Shown here: piece after piece, positions 17,436-26,635 of the stretch
How the letters are laid out: each line of letters opens with the position of its first letter
Numbering within the stretch: the first letter of the stretch is position 1
Origin: Colwellia sp.
GTDB taxonomy: Bacteria; Pseudomonadota; Gammaproteobacteria; Enterobacterales; Alteromonadaceae
Direction: 5' to 3'
Length of the DNA: 64,000 nt
Assembly: GCA_013215295.1 (NCBI GenBank)
Contig: JABSOZ010000007.1
Span: forward strand, 124,001 to 188,000
Position numbers and translations under genes: made by a program
Notes under the pieces: model-generated
Database searches by the model: none
What the model was told of the DNA's origin: nothing
The model's input: the letters and a program-made list of their open reading frames with translations, nothing else

Positions 17436-19310
17436 CTATTTCAAACGTCTTAATCCAAAAAACAATAATATCAGCAACCCGTATATTGCACCGCCTGACG
17501 AAGAACTTTTAGACGCTGGTTCAATTTTTTTACTTACTGTTAAATTGAAATTTCCCTGCGCCATAAGATTTCCCATATCGGTTGCAATAATTTTAATACT
17601 ATAACTCCCGGCTGTTGCTGTTGAACCTGTAATAACTCCCGGTGCAGAAATATCTAAACCGCTCGGCAGATTCTCAACTGAGAATGTTAAGTTGTCGTTT
17701 AGATCAACGTCAGTGAAATAACTACTGGTGTCAAAATTAAATGTCCCATCAACGCTAAGGCTTTGTGCGGGTATAGTTGAACTTAAAGTAGGGGCGTCAT
17801 TAACATTGTTCACAACAATAGAAAACGCGGCAAGTTTATCATCATAGGCGTTATTACTGGCTTGAATAACGATATCGCTGTACTCGCCAACATCATCGTT
17901 TTCAGGGGTGCCCATTAATGCCCCCGTGTTATCGTTAAAATCTGTCCACGAGGGTTGATTACTAATGGTAAAAACGATTGAATCAATATTCCCTAAGTAA
18001 TTAACTGTTGGCTCAAAACTATAAGTTTGATCTTCCATTATTTCTGACGCCGGAAAACCTGAAATCTCTGGTGCTGAATTAGCGAGCAAAGGGTTACTGT
18101 CAGCCCCATCTAAGATGCCGTCTCCATCGGTGTCTGCATTATTGGGATCTGTTCCAGCTAACATTTCATTAATATTCGTTAAGCCATCATCGTCGTTATC
18201 TTCTTCACTATCATTTATTAACGGGTTTAATTGATGTTCAGTTTCATAACCATCAGGCATACCGTCAGTATCCGTATCAGCAAGTAATGGATTAGTTAGA
18301 TAAGTATGCACTTCATCACCATCACTTAACATGTCGCTATCCGTATCTGGATTATTTATATCTGTGCCATGAATGACTTCGTCTTCATTAGTCAAACCAT
18401 CATTATCACTGTCCATGCCTGTTTTAGCTAAGCGATACACAAAAGTTGCGCCAGCTAAAGAGCCTGCGCCAGGCTGTATGACCAGCTCGCTGCTACTGCC
18501 ATCGATAGCGTTTCGATAAACTGAGCTCCCCGCAGTAACGAGATAATAACCATCACCATCGTTTATCATGCCAGATGGGCCAGACACGGTTGCCAATTTT
18601 GATTTATAGGTGCCGTTATTTTTGTCAAACACCAATACAGCATTGCTGTTTTCAGAGGAAACTAACATCTCATTTTGATTAAATAGAATACTGCGTGGTC
18701 GGCTTAAACCGCCTGCTTTGGGTATCACCACTTCTGTCGCTTGCTTCGTTGATAAATCAACTTTTACGATGTTGTCACTTTTCCAGCCTGGTAAATATAG
18801 TGAACCCTCTTCAATGACAATGCCGACATCTATGCCGTCGAGTAGCGAGTTGCCTGCGGGTAAAATAGTTTCGGTAATTTGCCAGGTTTGTGTATCGATT
18901 TTAACAACTTTATTTTGCGTGAAACTCGCGGCATACATCATGCCTTGTTCGTCTATCACCGCTGAAATGGGATTCGGTATATAGTCGTTGCCTCCGCCAG
19001 GGCCAAGTAAAATAGAACCAGTAGACAATGTCTCGCGATCAAACTTAAGCATTCGACCATTGTTCTCACTAATAACTAAAACGTCGCCATCTGGCGCTTC
19101 AAGAATGCCTAACGGACCGTCAATTAATCCTTGGCTATCTAGGTCTTTTATATACTCACCGCTACAGCCGTCATATATTTTTACGTTATTACGTGTCCAA
19201 CTACTAACGAGTAATAATGAGTCACAATTCTCATCTCCTAAATCCTGTGCATAGGACAAATTTGGTAAGGAAATTAAACTTAGTACCGCGACTATTGATA
19301 GATTTTTCAT
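17436..19310 (-). CDS. Surface/secreted beta-propeller protein with calcium repeats, cadherin-like domains and GlyGly-CTERM-like tail
   Basis: I start it at 19310 (624 residues), where MKNLSIVAVLSLISLPNLSYA is a clean signal peptide; a longer reading from 19409 buries that signal. Domains in order: an NHL/SMP-30-like propeller (about 25-300, repeated blade pieces such as GPLGILEAPDGDVLVISENN); four or five thrombospondin type 3-like calcium repeats (about 310-425, DSDNDGLTNEDE, DTDTDGMPDGYE, DTDGDGILDGAD); two cadherin/dystroglycan-like domains (about 430-590); and a C-terminal SSSGGAIYGLLILLFFGLRR. That tail is a GlyGly-CTERM-type sorting signal, normally processed by rhombosortase after type II secretion. 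It is divergent from the CadC-like regulator, which may control it. Ligand unknown. Confidence 0.8.
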   Translation of the reverse strand: MKNLSIVAVLSLISLPNLSYAQDLGDENCDSLLLVSSWTRNNVKIYDGCSGEYIKDLDSQGLIDGPLGILEAPDGDVLVISENNGRMLKFDRETLSTGSILLGPGGGNDYIPNPISAVIDEQGMMYAASFTQNKVVKIDTQTWQITETILPAGNSLLDGIDVGIVIEEGSLYLPGWKSDNIVKVDLSTKQATEVVIPKAGGLSRPRSILFNQNEMLVSSENSNAVLVFDKNNGTYKSKLATVSGPSGMINDGDGYYLVTAGSSVYRNAIDGSSSELVIQPGAGSLAGATFVYRLAKTGMDSDNDGLTNEDEVIHGTDINNPDTDSDMLSDGDEVHTYLTNPLLADTDTDGMPDGYETEHQLNPLINDSEEDNDDDGLTNINEMLAGTDPNNADTDGDGILDGADSNPLLANSAPEISGFPASEIMEDQTYSFEPTVNYLGNIDSIVFTISNQPSWTDFNDNTGALMGTPENDDVGEYSDIVIQASNNAYDDKLAAFSIVVNNVNDAPTLSSTIPAQSLSVDGTFNFDTSSYFTDVDLNDNLTFSVENLPSGLDISAPGVITGSTATAGSYSIKIIATDMGNLMAQGNFNLTVSKKIEPASKSSSSGGAIYGLLILLFFGLRRLK

Positions 19311-19466
19311 ATTTTTGCTTCTCAACGTTATGTGCATTAAATGTGTCACTAAATATACATAAACCATTGATATAAAAGCCTTCGGATAAGTTCCTAATTT
19401 CCTCCACAATTTATCCTTTTATCGTTATACTGAGAAATAATCGTTTTTTAGGTGTTTTCTATAACC

Positions 19467-21527
19467 ATGCAACAATCAATTCAGCCCGCTATTAAACAAC
19501 CTTGTAAAATAGGTGATTGGCAATTTGATCCCACCGACGGCAGGCTAAAAAGTGTCGATAAATCCGTGAAGTTACAACCACGATTAAGCCTATTGCTCGC
19601 GCTGTTTATTGCAAACGTTAATGAACTTTTAACGAGAGAACAACTTACGGAGATTCTTTGGAAAGATAAGATTGTAAATGAGGATGCTTTATCTCGATGT
19701 ATTGCAGAACTTAGATCTGCTTTAGGAGACGATAGACAAAACCCTAAATTTATCGAAACAATTCCTAAAAAAGGTTATCGTTTCATTTATCAGTTAAACG
19801 ACCCCATTAAAAAATACAAAATACCACTATTTACTGCTATACCTGTGATCATTGTTATTGTCTCATTATTTGTTTTGAATGGTTCGTCCATTCCCCAGTA
19901 TGATGGTGTTTTACAAAAGGGGCTAATGAGTGCCAAACGTCTCACCACAGACGATTTATTGGAACACACGCCTGAAATATCACCTGATGGTAAAATGACG
20001 GCCTTTACTTCTCGAAGCAATAAACGACTCGTTGTTAAAATTGTAGACAACGAAGGCAAGTTGTTACACACCATTGCAGATGACGTTGAAAGCATGATGT
20101 CACCGTCTTTTAGCGCCGATAGCAAATCAATAACCCTTGCTGCTGTGTCTAAAACATCACCTTGCACTATTTGGCATTATGACTTACTCACTAAAAATCG
20201 TCTCAACATAGGTGAATGTTTATTGCCAAACCGTTCAGGTATTTTTAGCTGGTCTTCTGACAGTAAACTGTTGGCTTTTGTGGCCAAAGATCCCATTAAC
20301 AAAGTTGCCGCGATATGGTTATATGACAGAGTTCAACAAACAAGAACACAGTTAACGGTGCCGCATAACAATGGGTATTTCGATACTCGTCCAAGATTTT
20401 CCCCGAACAATAAGAAAGTAGCCTTTACACGAGGAAGTCAATCAATCAGAAATCTCGTTTCGATTGACTTGAACAATCCTAGTAACGTTTTTCAACTCAC
20501 CGACCAGAGAAATTATATTTCCAGCTTTTCCTGGTTAAAAGACAATCAACATCTATTATTTGACAGTGATAAACGTGGCGACCGAAACTTATGGCTTATT
20601 AACGCAGAGACTAAAGAAGAGACTCTGTTAGGCGCCAGAGATGCACAATTTCCGTCACTCAGCCAAGACAACTCAGTTTTGACCTTTTTGGATATTCGCT
20701 ATAAGGCTAATATTTGGTCGGTTAATTTATCTGATAAAAAAGACCAATTATTACCGCTAACCCGTTCGATAAAATACAATAATATGCCTAGTTTTTCTCC
20801 TGACGGTAGCCAAATTGCTTTTACCAGTAATCGACAAGGCAAGGGGGCTATTTGGCTTTATTCGCTAGCCACAAATAAGCAACGTAAACTGTTTAGTCTT
20901 GATGGCGAAAATCTGATATTACCCAGTTGGTCAGCTGCTGGTGACAAGTTACTGGTTAGTTATAAGAATGCCGCTGAATATGGCTGTTACCAATATGATA
21001 TTAAAAATCAACATTATGAATCGGTTGGTAAATTTGAAAAAGAGTATTATTCATGTTTATACGGGTCCGAGGATGATATTTTTGCGATGACCAAAGAAGA
21101 AAATCAAAACTCGCAAATTATTAAAATTACAGGTAACAAAACCGTTGAACAGATGACTGACGACGGTGTAGATCAAATGAAGTTATTAAGTGACAACGTA
21201 TTAATTTATTCGTCGAAGAACAATAAGGGTCTTCAGATGATTTCTTTTTCAGGGAAGAAATTAGGCAGTGTTTTACCCGATTTATCACTGCATTTTCACG
21301 AACATTGGACCACCCATGACGGAACCATTTATTATCCTAAGTTAGTGGGTAAAAGAGGGATCTGGCGCTATAACGTTAATTCAGCTGAAGATACATTTGT
21401 CAGCGAACATCTACCAACAGCAATAGGTAATACGCTCGCTATTTCACCAGATCAGAACATGTTGTTGATTTGCCGAACCGATAGCGTAGATTCTGATGTT
21501 TTTATCAGTACTTTAACGTATGAATAA
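19467..21527 (+). CDS. CadC/ToxR-type membrane regulator with TolB-like sensor domain
   Basis: The product is 686 residues from the ATG at 19467. A GTG at 19452 would add five residues, but the AGGTG at 19450-19454 serves better as ribosome site for the ATG. An OmpR-type winged helix fills residues about 14-110 (IGDWQFDPTDGRLK, LLTREQLTEILW, SRCIAELRSALGDD, FIETIPKKGYRF). One membrane helix follows (about 118-135, PLFTAIPVIIVIVSLFVL). The periplasmic remainder is a TolB/WD40-like propeller with repeated SPDGxxIAFTS-type blades (ISPDGKMTAFTSR, FSPDGSQIAFTSN). Such one-component regulators sense in the periplasm and bind DNA while still in the membrane. The divergent propeller protein, 156 bases away, is the likely target. 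Confidence 0.88.
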   Translation: MQQSIQPAIKQPCKIGDWQFDPTDGRLKSVDKSVKLQPRLSLLLALFIANVNELLTREQLTEILWKDKIVNEDALSRCIAELRSALGDDRQNPKFIETIPKKGYRFIYQLNDPIKKYKIPLFTAIPVIIVIVSLFVLNGSSIPQYDGVLQKGLMSAKRLTTDDLLEHTPEISPDGKMTAFTSRSNKRLVVKIVDNEGKLLHTIADDVESMMSPSFSADSKSITLAAVSKTSPCTIWHYDLLTKNRLNIGECLLPNRSGIFSWSSDSKLLAFVAKDPINKVAAIWLYDRVQQTRTQLTVPHNNGYFDTRPRFSPNNKKVAFTRGSQSIRNLVSIDLNNPSNVFQLTDQRNYISSFSWLKDNQHLLFDSDKRGDRNLWLINAETKEETLLGARDAQFPSLSQDNSVLTFLDIRYKANIWSVNLSDKKDQLLPLTRSIKYNNMPSFSPDGSQIAFTSNRQGKGAIWLYSLATNKQRKLFSLDGENLILPSWSAAGDKLLVSYKNAAEYGCYQYDIKNQHYESVGKFEKEYYSCLYGSEDDIFAMTKEENQNSQIIKITGNKTVEQMTDDGVDQMKLLSDNVLIYSSKNNKGLQMISFSGKKLGSVLPDLSLHFHEHWTTHDGTIYYPKLVGKRGIWRYNVNSAEDTFVSEHLPTAIGNTLAISPDQNMLLICRTDSVDSDVFISTLTYE

Positions 21528-21599
21528 GAGTGCTATAAATCGTAAGAGAGTAAAATCATTACAAAAACAATCTATTAAAATCTCAACTGCACTTGGTGA

Positions 21600-21631
21600 G
21601 AGCTTAGCCAAGTTAACAACTGGCTAAGCTC
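21600..21631. terminator. Hairpin between converging genes
   Basis: An 11-bp perfect stem (GAGCTTAGCCA at 21600-21610, TGGCTAAGCTC at 21621-21631) overlaps the stop codon of the PhnE-like permease gene and lies 73 bases after the CadC-like gene. There is no strong T-run on either strand, so it is a probable but weak two-way terminator. Confidence 0.45.
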
Positions 21632-23124
21632 GTTTGCGGTAACTTAAGCAGTCGTCTTGAGAAAATATCAATAACGACATTAAGCAGCGCGGTACAGGTA
21701 ATAAGCACCAGCGCATTGCTGTAACGTATTTCACTGAAACTACTGTCGATATAAAACCCTAACGTCATAATACCTAAAATGCCAAACACCGCGGTTTCTC
21801 GCACTATTATCTCGAAACGATAAAACATTAAGGCCATTATATTAGGGTAGATGCTCGGCATAATGTGGTAGTTAAACTGGTTGAACTTACTTATCTGCAT
21901 TTGTTGCGGCGCAATGGCGTTATTTTGCCTAACGGCTAAGTAGGCGATAACGCAGCCATTGTGTATGGCTAATGCGATTATTGCCGGTAACATTGAAGGG
22001 CCAAGTAACATTAAAAATATAAACGCTAAAATATATTCAGGTACGCAGCGGCCGATTAATAACATTAACTGACCTAGCCAAGTTAATGGAACAGGGCAGA
22101 GGTGTTTACTTGCTAAAGCATGGGCATTTAAGGTAATAAAGTGGGTAGCCGCTAAGGCAAGTAAGGCTAAGGTTATGGTCGCTATTGCACCCGGAATCGC
22201 TTGCCCCGTTATAATATCGCTAAACCAAGTATAGAGTGAGTACCATTGAACTTCTGCAAAAGATGCCGCGTTTGCAAAGGCGGGTGGTAAAATATCTTGG
22301 CTGATAAAGCGCACCAGTAAGCTACTGTCTACCGCAGGAATTTCTACCAATGTTACGCAAGCAATAACGAGATAAACCCCGAGTAATTTAGGCGGGCACC
22401 AGTAACGAATGGTGCCAATAATGGCAACAAATATCATCAATAATGCCGCGCCTTCGTTATAGTTTCCCTGTTTAAAAGCTGTTTCCATATAAAAACCTAA
22501 CGTAGGCATGCCAATAAATCCGAGTACCGCGCTACTGCGCAGGGCGCATTCAAAACGGTAACGAGTGTAGGCCATAAGTTGCGGCAGCACTTGGGCGATT
22601 TTGCCATAAGTGTAGCGGCTAATAATATCTGCGCGGCTATCGATACTCTCAAGAGGGCGGTCTGACGATTGGTTGATAATATCGTGAAATACTCGGGCAA
22701 AAGTCGCGGCAAACGGGATCGCTATGGCTAAAATTCCGGTCATAGGAGAAAGGCCAAAAACTTGTAAGAATAACAGCGCCCAAAAAATCTCATGAATAGC
22801 TCTTAAAAATGAACAGCAGCCAGACACTATGGGGTGTTGATATATTAGGGCAAGGGGAGCGCCCAGTATTAACCCTAAACAGACACCGATAATGGCAAAA
22901 TTAACGGTTTGAATTATCGCTTGAAAGAGGTATTCGGTGGCGAAAAAATCCGGAGCCATTAACCCTTGTGTCATAAGCGATAATTCAAGAAAAGGGTCGA
23001 AGTTTACAATTTCTATATCGGCAAAAGGAAGAATAACCAAGGCGATAAGCCAAATTGATAAAGTGACTTTTTGCCAATAACCTAAAGGATAATCTGTGTT
23101 TTTCATTGGCTGCAGTTGCGGCAT
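21613..23124 (-). CDS. PhnE-like ABC importer permease, two fused domains
   Basis: The product is 503 residues, twice the usual PhnE length (about 260). It contains two consecutive permease units. The first has the coupling region LRAIHEIFWALLFLQVFGLSP (about 105-125) and the end ALRSSAVLGFIGMPTLGFY. The second has LIGRCVPEYILAFIFLMLLG (about 350-370) and the end VRETAVFGILGIMTLGFY. The repeated 'R.[ST]AV[LF]G..G..TLGFY' shows the duplication directly. One polypeptide would then supply both membrane halves of the importer. It is last in a tight operon after the PhnD-like and PhnC-like genes. Substrate is discussed under the binding protein. Confidence 0.88.
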   Translation of the reverse strand: MPQLQPMKNTDYPLGYWQKVTLSIWLIALVILPFADIEIVNFDPFLELSLMTQGLMAPDFFATEYLFQAIIQTVNFAIIGVCLGLILGAPLALIYQHPIVSGCCSFLRAIHEIFWALLFLQVFGLSPMTGILAIAIPFAATFARVFHDIINQSSDRPLESIDSRADIISRYTYGKIAQVLPQLMAYTRYRFECALRSSAVLGFIGMPTLGFYMETAFKQGNYNEGAALLMIFVAIIGTIRYWCPPKLLGVYLVIACVTLVEIPAVDSSLLVRFISQDILPPAFANAASFAEVQWYSLYTWFSDIITGQAIPGAIATITLALLALAATHFITLNAHALASKHLCPVPLTWLGQLMLLIGRCVPEYILAFIFLMLLGPSMLPAIIALAIHNGCVIAYLAVRQNNAIAPQQMQISKFNQFNYHIMPSIYPNIMALMFYRFEIIVRETAVFGILGIMTLGFYIDSSFSEIRYSNALVLITCTALLNVVIDIFSRRLLKLPQTSLASC

Positions 23125-23133
23125 AAAATAAAC

Positions 23134-23844
23134 CTACGCGACAGCGCTCGTTTGAAATAACTGGGTAATTTGCTGCAGGTTAATACTCTGCTGTTTGCTG
23201 TCGAGTACCAGTCGGCCTTTATCAAGAGCGATAACACGGTCAAAGGCGGTCATTGCTAGCTCTCTGTCATGCATCACCATAATTACGCTGTTGTGCTGTG
23301 CTAATACGGTTTCGAGGAGTCTTGAGGTCATTAACGGGTCGAGGGCTGAAAAAGGTTCGTCGCCGATAAAAATTTCTTGCTGCTGATATAAGGCTCTTGC
23401 TAAGGCGACTCGTTGTCTTTGTCCACCAGAAAGCTTGTCTACTTTTTTCTCCAAGGGTTGGTCTAATTCTAACTGCTGACAAAGTGCAGTAATATCGTTG
23501 AGGTTTTGCTTGAATGGCTTAATTAAATTTATCAGGTTATACAACCAGTGATGGCGAGCTAAAGCGCCCATAAATACATTGTGGTAAATACTTAAATTAT
23601 CAACCAAGCCTTGTCGCTGCGAACAAAGAGCAGCGCGGCCTTGTAACGAACCATACAAATGGTGCAGTAAGCTAGACTTTCCTGCACCGGATGGACCAAT
23701 AATCGCCACTTTTTCACCTTCATTAATGGTTAGGCTCAGATCAAAAATTACCTGTGTCGATGCCTTTTTCTTACCGATGTTCTTGCCTGTATTGTAGCTG
23801 GAAGTTTTATCATAATGAAGGTTTAGGTTGTCGATGGTGATCAT
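23134..23844 (-). CDS. PhnC-like ABC importer ATPase
   Basis: The product is 236 residues. Walker A is GPSGAGKS (50-57), the signature is LSGGQ (138-142), and Walker B is IFIGDEP (158-164) followed by FSALDP. The D-loop and H-loop (VIMVMHDRELA) are in place, so it should be active. A short insert near residues 12-30 (KTSSYNTGKNIGKKKAS) is unusual between the first two strands. The start overlaps the stop of the binding-protein gene by one base and the stop lies nine bases before the permease start, so the three genes form one operon. It powers import by the fused permease. Confidence 0.9.
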   Translation of the reverse strand: MITIDNLNLHYDKTSSYNTGKNIGKKKASTQVIFDLSLTINEGEKVAIIGPSGAGKSSLLHHLYGSLQGRAALCSQRQGLVDNLSIYHNVFMGALARHHWLYNLINLIKPFKQNLNDITALCQQLELDQPLEKKVDKLSGGQRQRVALARALYQQQEIFIGDEPFSALDPLMTSRLLETVLAQHNSVIMVMHDRELAMTAFDRVIALDKGRLVLDSKQQSINLQQITQLFQTSAVA

Positions 23845-24713
23845 TAATCGATGAGTCCTATCTTTTTAGCGACGGTTAATACCGGTTCAAAGTCTTTATT
23901 AGTCGCATTTACAAATGAAGATCGTGGAAAACTATTGAGTAACTCAGGGTCATTCATGTTAAGTAATACTGCTTGCACTTTATCTGCGAAGCCTTTGCCA
24001 AACTCAGTATCAACACCTGCGCGTATTGTCCATTGGTAATCAGGGTAGGCCGGAGTTTCCCAAATAACGCTTACTTTATTGGTATCGATTTTTCCTCTGG
24101 CAAGGGCAGTTTCCCATACTTTATAATTAACCGCACCCACTTGATAAACACCCGATTGAACTTGAGCAATAGTGCGGCTATGGTCACCGGAAAAACCAAC
24201 ACGTTTAAAGGCTTGTTGCGGCTTTTTTTGTAAATACTGTTCAATATAATATTGCGGCATGAGTCGACCTGATGTTGAACCTTTTGAACCAAAGGTGAAG
24301 GTTTTCTGGTTGATATCAGGAAAGCTGTCGGTCATGGTTAAATTGGTACTATGGTGGGCAATAAAGTAGCTTTTAAAAAACTGGTCTTCATAACCTTGGG
24401 CAATGGCTTGCGAACCCGGTACTAATCGTCTGGCTTGGACGCCAGATAAACCACCAAACCAAGCCAGTTGTACTTGGTTATTTCTAAAGGCAGTTACCGC
24501 GGCAGAGTATGACTTTACCGGTACATATTTTACCTTAACCCCCAGTTTTTGTTCTAAATACAGGGCGACTTTTTCAAAACGAGTTCTTAGCTGTGATTCG
24601 TCTTCATCTGGAATAGCGGTAAAAGTAAAGGTTGTCGCACTCGCGTTGCTACTTACTAAAAGGCTTATAGTTAAGGCACAAAGTGCGATTAGTTTAATCA
24701 GTGTGTTCATCAT
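23844..24713 (-). CDS. PhnD-like periplasmic binding protein (phosphonate/selenate-type)
   Basis: The product is 289 residues with a signal peptide (about 1-26, ending SNASA). The mature start TFTFTAIPDEDESQLRTRF, followed by EQKLGVKVKYVPVKSY and VQLAWFGGLSGVQAR, is the PhnD family pattern. The 'IPDED' and 'AWFGG' features resemble the subgroup that databases label putative selenate-binding rather than classic phosphonate-binding. That is recall of family motifs, and the ligand is not proven. It is the first gene of the importer operon. It lies 228 bases downstream of pxpC on the same strand, separated by a 9-bp tandem repeat. Confidence 0.85.
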   Translation of the reverse strand: MMNTLIKLIALCALTISLLVSSNASATTFTFTAIPDEDESQLRTRFEKVALYLEQKLGVKVKYVPVKSYSAAVTAFRNNQVQLAWFGGLSGVQARRLVPGSQAIAQGYEDQFFKSYFIAHHSTNLTMTDSFPDINQKTFTFGSKGSTSGRLMPQYYIEQYLQKKPQQAFKRVGFSGDHSRTIAQVQSGVYQVGAVNYKVWETALARGKIDTNKVSVIWETPAYPDYQWTIRAGVDTEFGKGFADKVQAVLLNMNDPELLNSFPRSSFVNATNKDFEPVLTVAKKIGLID

Positions 24714-24751
24714 TTCTCTGGTTATACGAACTTAATTAAGATAATTTTCAT

Positions 24752-24796
24752 CAATAAATCCAATAAAATCAATAAAATCAATAAAATCAATAAAAT
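24752..24796. repeat. 9-bp tandem repeat (CAATAAAAT), about five copies
   Basis: Four exact copies of CAATAAAAT run from 24761 to 24796, with one imperfect copy (CAATAAATC) at 24752-24760. The array lies just upstream of the PhnD-like gene, about 40-85 bases before its start on the minus strand. That is in promoter range, so copy-number change could alter spacing. It may equally be neutral slippage in AT-rich DNA. Confidence 0.8.
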
Positions 24797-24941
24797 TACA
24801 TTCGATATTATATGGTTGATGTCATAAGTTTGGGATTTTCGATGGCGTATTATCACTTAAAAAGTGCTGATTCACACACTATTTTGTTTTTATGTTCAGG
24901 ATGAACGGTCATGATTTATGTTCCAGACAAATCATTAGTAC

Positions 24942-25919
24942 CTATATCCTTATAGGCAATGTCGCGGAGCCATGGAGCGCTTTGCTAAGTTGTTGTTGTT
25001 TATTTTTCAGTATGGCTAACGCTTGGGCTTGGCTAACCTTAACAAATATGACGTTGTCATTAGGGGCTAGCTGGGCTAATTTGTCTAAATCAGCACTAAT
25101 GACGACGGCGATCCGTGGATAACCACCAATGGTTTGACCATCAACAGACGAAATGATCGGTAAACCTGATGGCGGTATTTGAACACTGCCCTGAATTAAT
25201 CCACTAGAGCTGATATTCATCGGACGATGAAAATTTATCGGCTCACCTTCTAATCTCAATCCCATGCGATTTGAATTTGGATGAACCTTAAACGTTTGAT
25301 GATAAAAACGCTCTTGTTGCGCGGCATTAAACAATGAACTTTCAGGCGCTGATACACAGCGTAGAAAACAATTATGGCCAGAGTAAGCTACATTTCTATG
25401 ATCAATATTCCTTAATGACACTTGCGATTTTCTCTCTGGAAAATCAATTGAAAAGTTTGTGTTATCTCGAATAGCTTTGCCATTAATACCGCCATAACCC
25501 GCGGTTAAATGGGTTGCTTTACTGCCTAAAACATCCTGCAGTACTTTGTTTTCAAATAACAAATCGCCAGAGAAAGCCATATAGGCTCTAGCACCTTGCA
25601 AGCGTTTACCGAAGTTGAGTTTGTCCCCAGCTTTAACATGGATTGTTTGATAGCTAGATACGGGTAAGTTGTTTAAGGTTAACTCAAATTTGGCCCCTGT
25701 TATCGAGATGTGTATATTTTGAGAAAATTCAATGACCGGTCCAATTATAGTAAATTCGAATAATGCCGATATTTGGGCTTTACCCACCAACCAGTTAGCC
25801 ATTGCCATGGCCGTGGTATCCATCGCTCCACTTGTTGAAACCCCTTGATGCATTAGGCCTTGACGACCACCGTCTTGAATACTCGTTTGCAGTCCTGCTT
25901 TAATGAAGTGAATGGTCAT
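24942..25919 (-). CDS. pxpC: 5-oxoprolinase subunit PxpC (KipA-type carboxyltransferase family)
   Basis: The product is 325 residues and spans the biotin-dependent carboxyltransferase-like (KipA/PxpC) domain. Visible hallmarks are IKAGLQTSIQDGGRQGLMHQGVSTSGAMD at the start, the GxKFELTLNN region, the HPNSNRMGLRLEG segment near residue 216, and the end region SVDGQTIGGYPRIAVV. With PxpA and PxpB it forms the ATP-dependent 5-oxoprolinase, which turns 5-oxoproline (pyroglutamate, a spontaneous glutamine breakdown product) into glutamate. Its start overlaps the stop of pxpB by one base. It is the last of three coupled genes. Confidence 0.9.
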   Translation of the reverse strand: MTIHFIKAGLQTSIQDGGRQGLMHQGVSTSGAMDTTAMAMANWLVGKAQISALFEFTIIGPVIEFSQNIHISITGAKFELTLNNLPVSSYQTIHVKAGDKLNFGKRLQGARAYMAFSGDLLFENKVLQDVLGSKATHLTAGYGGINGKAIRDNTNFSIDFPERKSQVSLRNIDHRNVAYSGHNCFLRCVSAPESSLFNAAQQERFYHQTFKVHPNSNRMGLRLEGEPINFHRPMNISSSGLIQGSVQIPPSGLPIISSVDGQTIGGYPRIAVVISADLDKLAQLAPNDNVIFVKVSQAQALAILKNKQQQLSKALHGSATLPIRI

Positions 25920-26635
25920 TATGTCACCTGCTCTGAGCGTTCATTAAACTCAGCTAACGAAATTTCAACAAATTTCACTCTATCAAGGGGCGCGGCAATG
26001 AAGGGGTTTTCTGTTCCTACTGCAAATAAATTTACCGGTGTTTGGCCGATAATATGCCAACCACCGGGGCTAGCAACAGGATAAATGCCCGTTTGATCTC
26101 CACCTATACCCACAGAACCTGAAGCAATTCTCAATTTAGGTACCTGCTTTCGTGGACAACATAATTCAGGATTTAAGCCCCCTAAATAAAGAAAGCCGGG
26201 TAAAAAACCTAACATGTGCACTAGATATTCTGGCTGAGTATGTTTAGCGATAACATCCTGAACATTAATGCCAGCGTGGCTTGCTATAAAGTTAATATCT
26301 GGCGCCAATGATTGATGATAACAAACAGGGATTTCAATTAAGCTCGCTTGATAAACGTAGCCTGTTAAATCTTCTTGTAAGAGTTCATCAATTAATGATT
26401 TTAATGGCTGAACCGAAAATTCCAGCGGATTAAAACAAATAGTTAAACTGTTATAAGCGGGAATTAACTCAGATAACCCAGGTGTCTCAGGAAAGCGACG
26501 CTTAAGTAAAAATGATAATTGCATGATCACTTTAGTTAGTTGTTCACTTGGGGGTAAATCAAACAATAAAGTGATCGCACTATCGCCATTTTCCACGATA
26601 CGATAACTATTTTTCAAAATTAAATGATTACTCAC
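25919..26635 (-). CDS. pxpB: 5-oxoprolinase subunit PxpB (KipI-type)
   Basis: The product is 238 residues. The N-terminal part starts YRIVENGDSAITLLFD and includes IPAYNSLTICFNP near 65. The C-terminal cyclophilin-like part carries the family signatures IEIPVCYH, LGFLPGFLYLGGL (about 155-167), CPRKQVPKLRIASGSVGIGG and SPGGWHIIGQTP. These are the KipI/PxpB hallmarks. PxpB works with PxpC in the ATP-dependent opening of 5-oxoproline. It overlaps pxpA by four bases (ATGA) and pxpC by one, which means strict translational coupling and matches subunit balance. Subunit length is normal. Confidence 0.92.
   Translation of the reverse strand: MSNHLILKNSYRIVENGDSAITLLFDLPPSEQLTKVIMQLSFLLKRRFPETPGLSELIPAYNSLTICFNPLEFSVQPLKSLIDELLQEDLTGYVYQASLIEIPVCYHQSLAPDINFIASHAGINVQDVIAKHTQPEYLVHMLGFLPGFLYLGGLNPELCCPRKQVPKLRIASGSVGIGGDQTGIYPVASPGGWHIIGQTPVNLFAVGTENPFIAAPLDRVKFVEISLAEFNERSEQVT

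Noticed and set aside
23844-24713. Classic phosphonate-binding PhnD
   Set aside because: No C-P lyase or phosphonatase genes are nearby and the motifs resemble the putative selenate subgroup, so I left the substrate open and gave no gene symbol.
24752-24796. CRISPR-like array
   Set aside because: The repeat unit is 9 bases and contiguous with no spacers; it is a simple tandem repeat and no cas gene is nearby.
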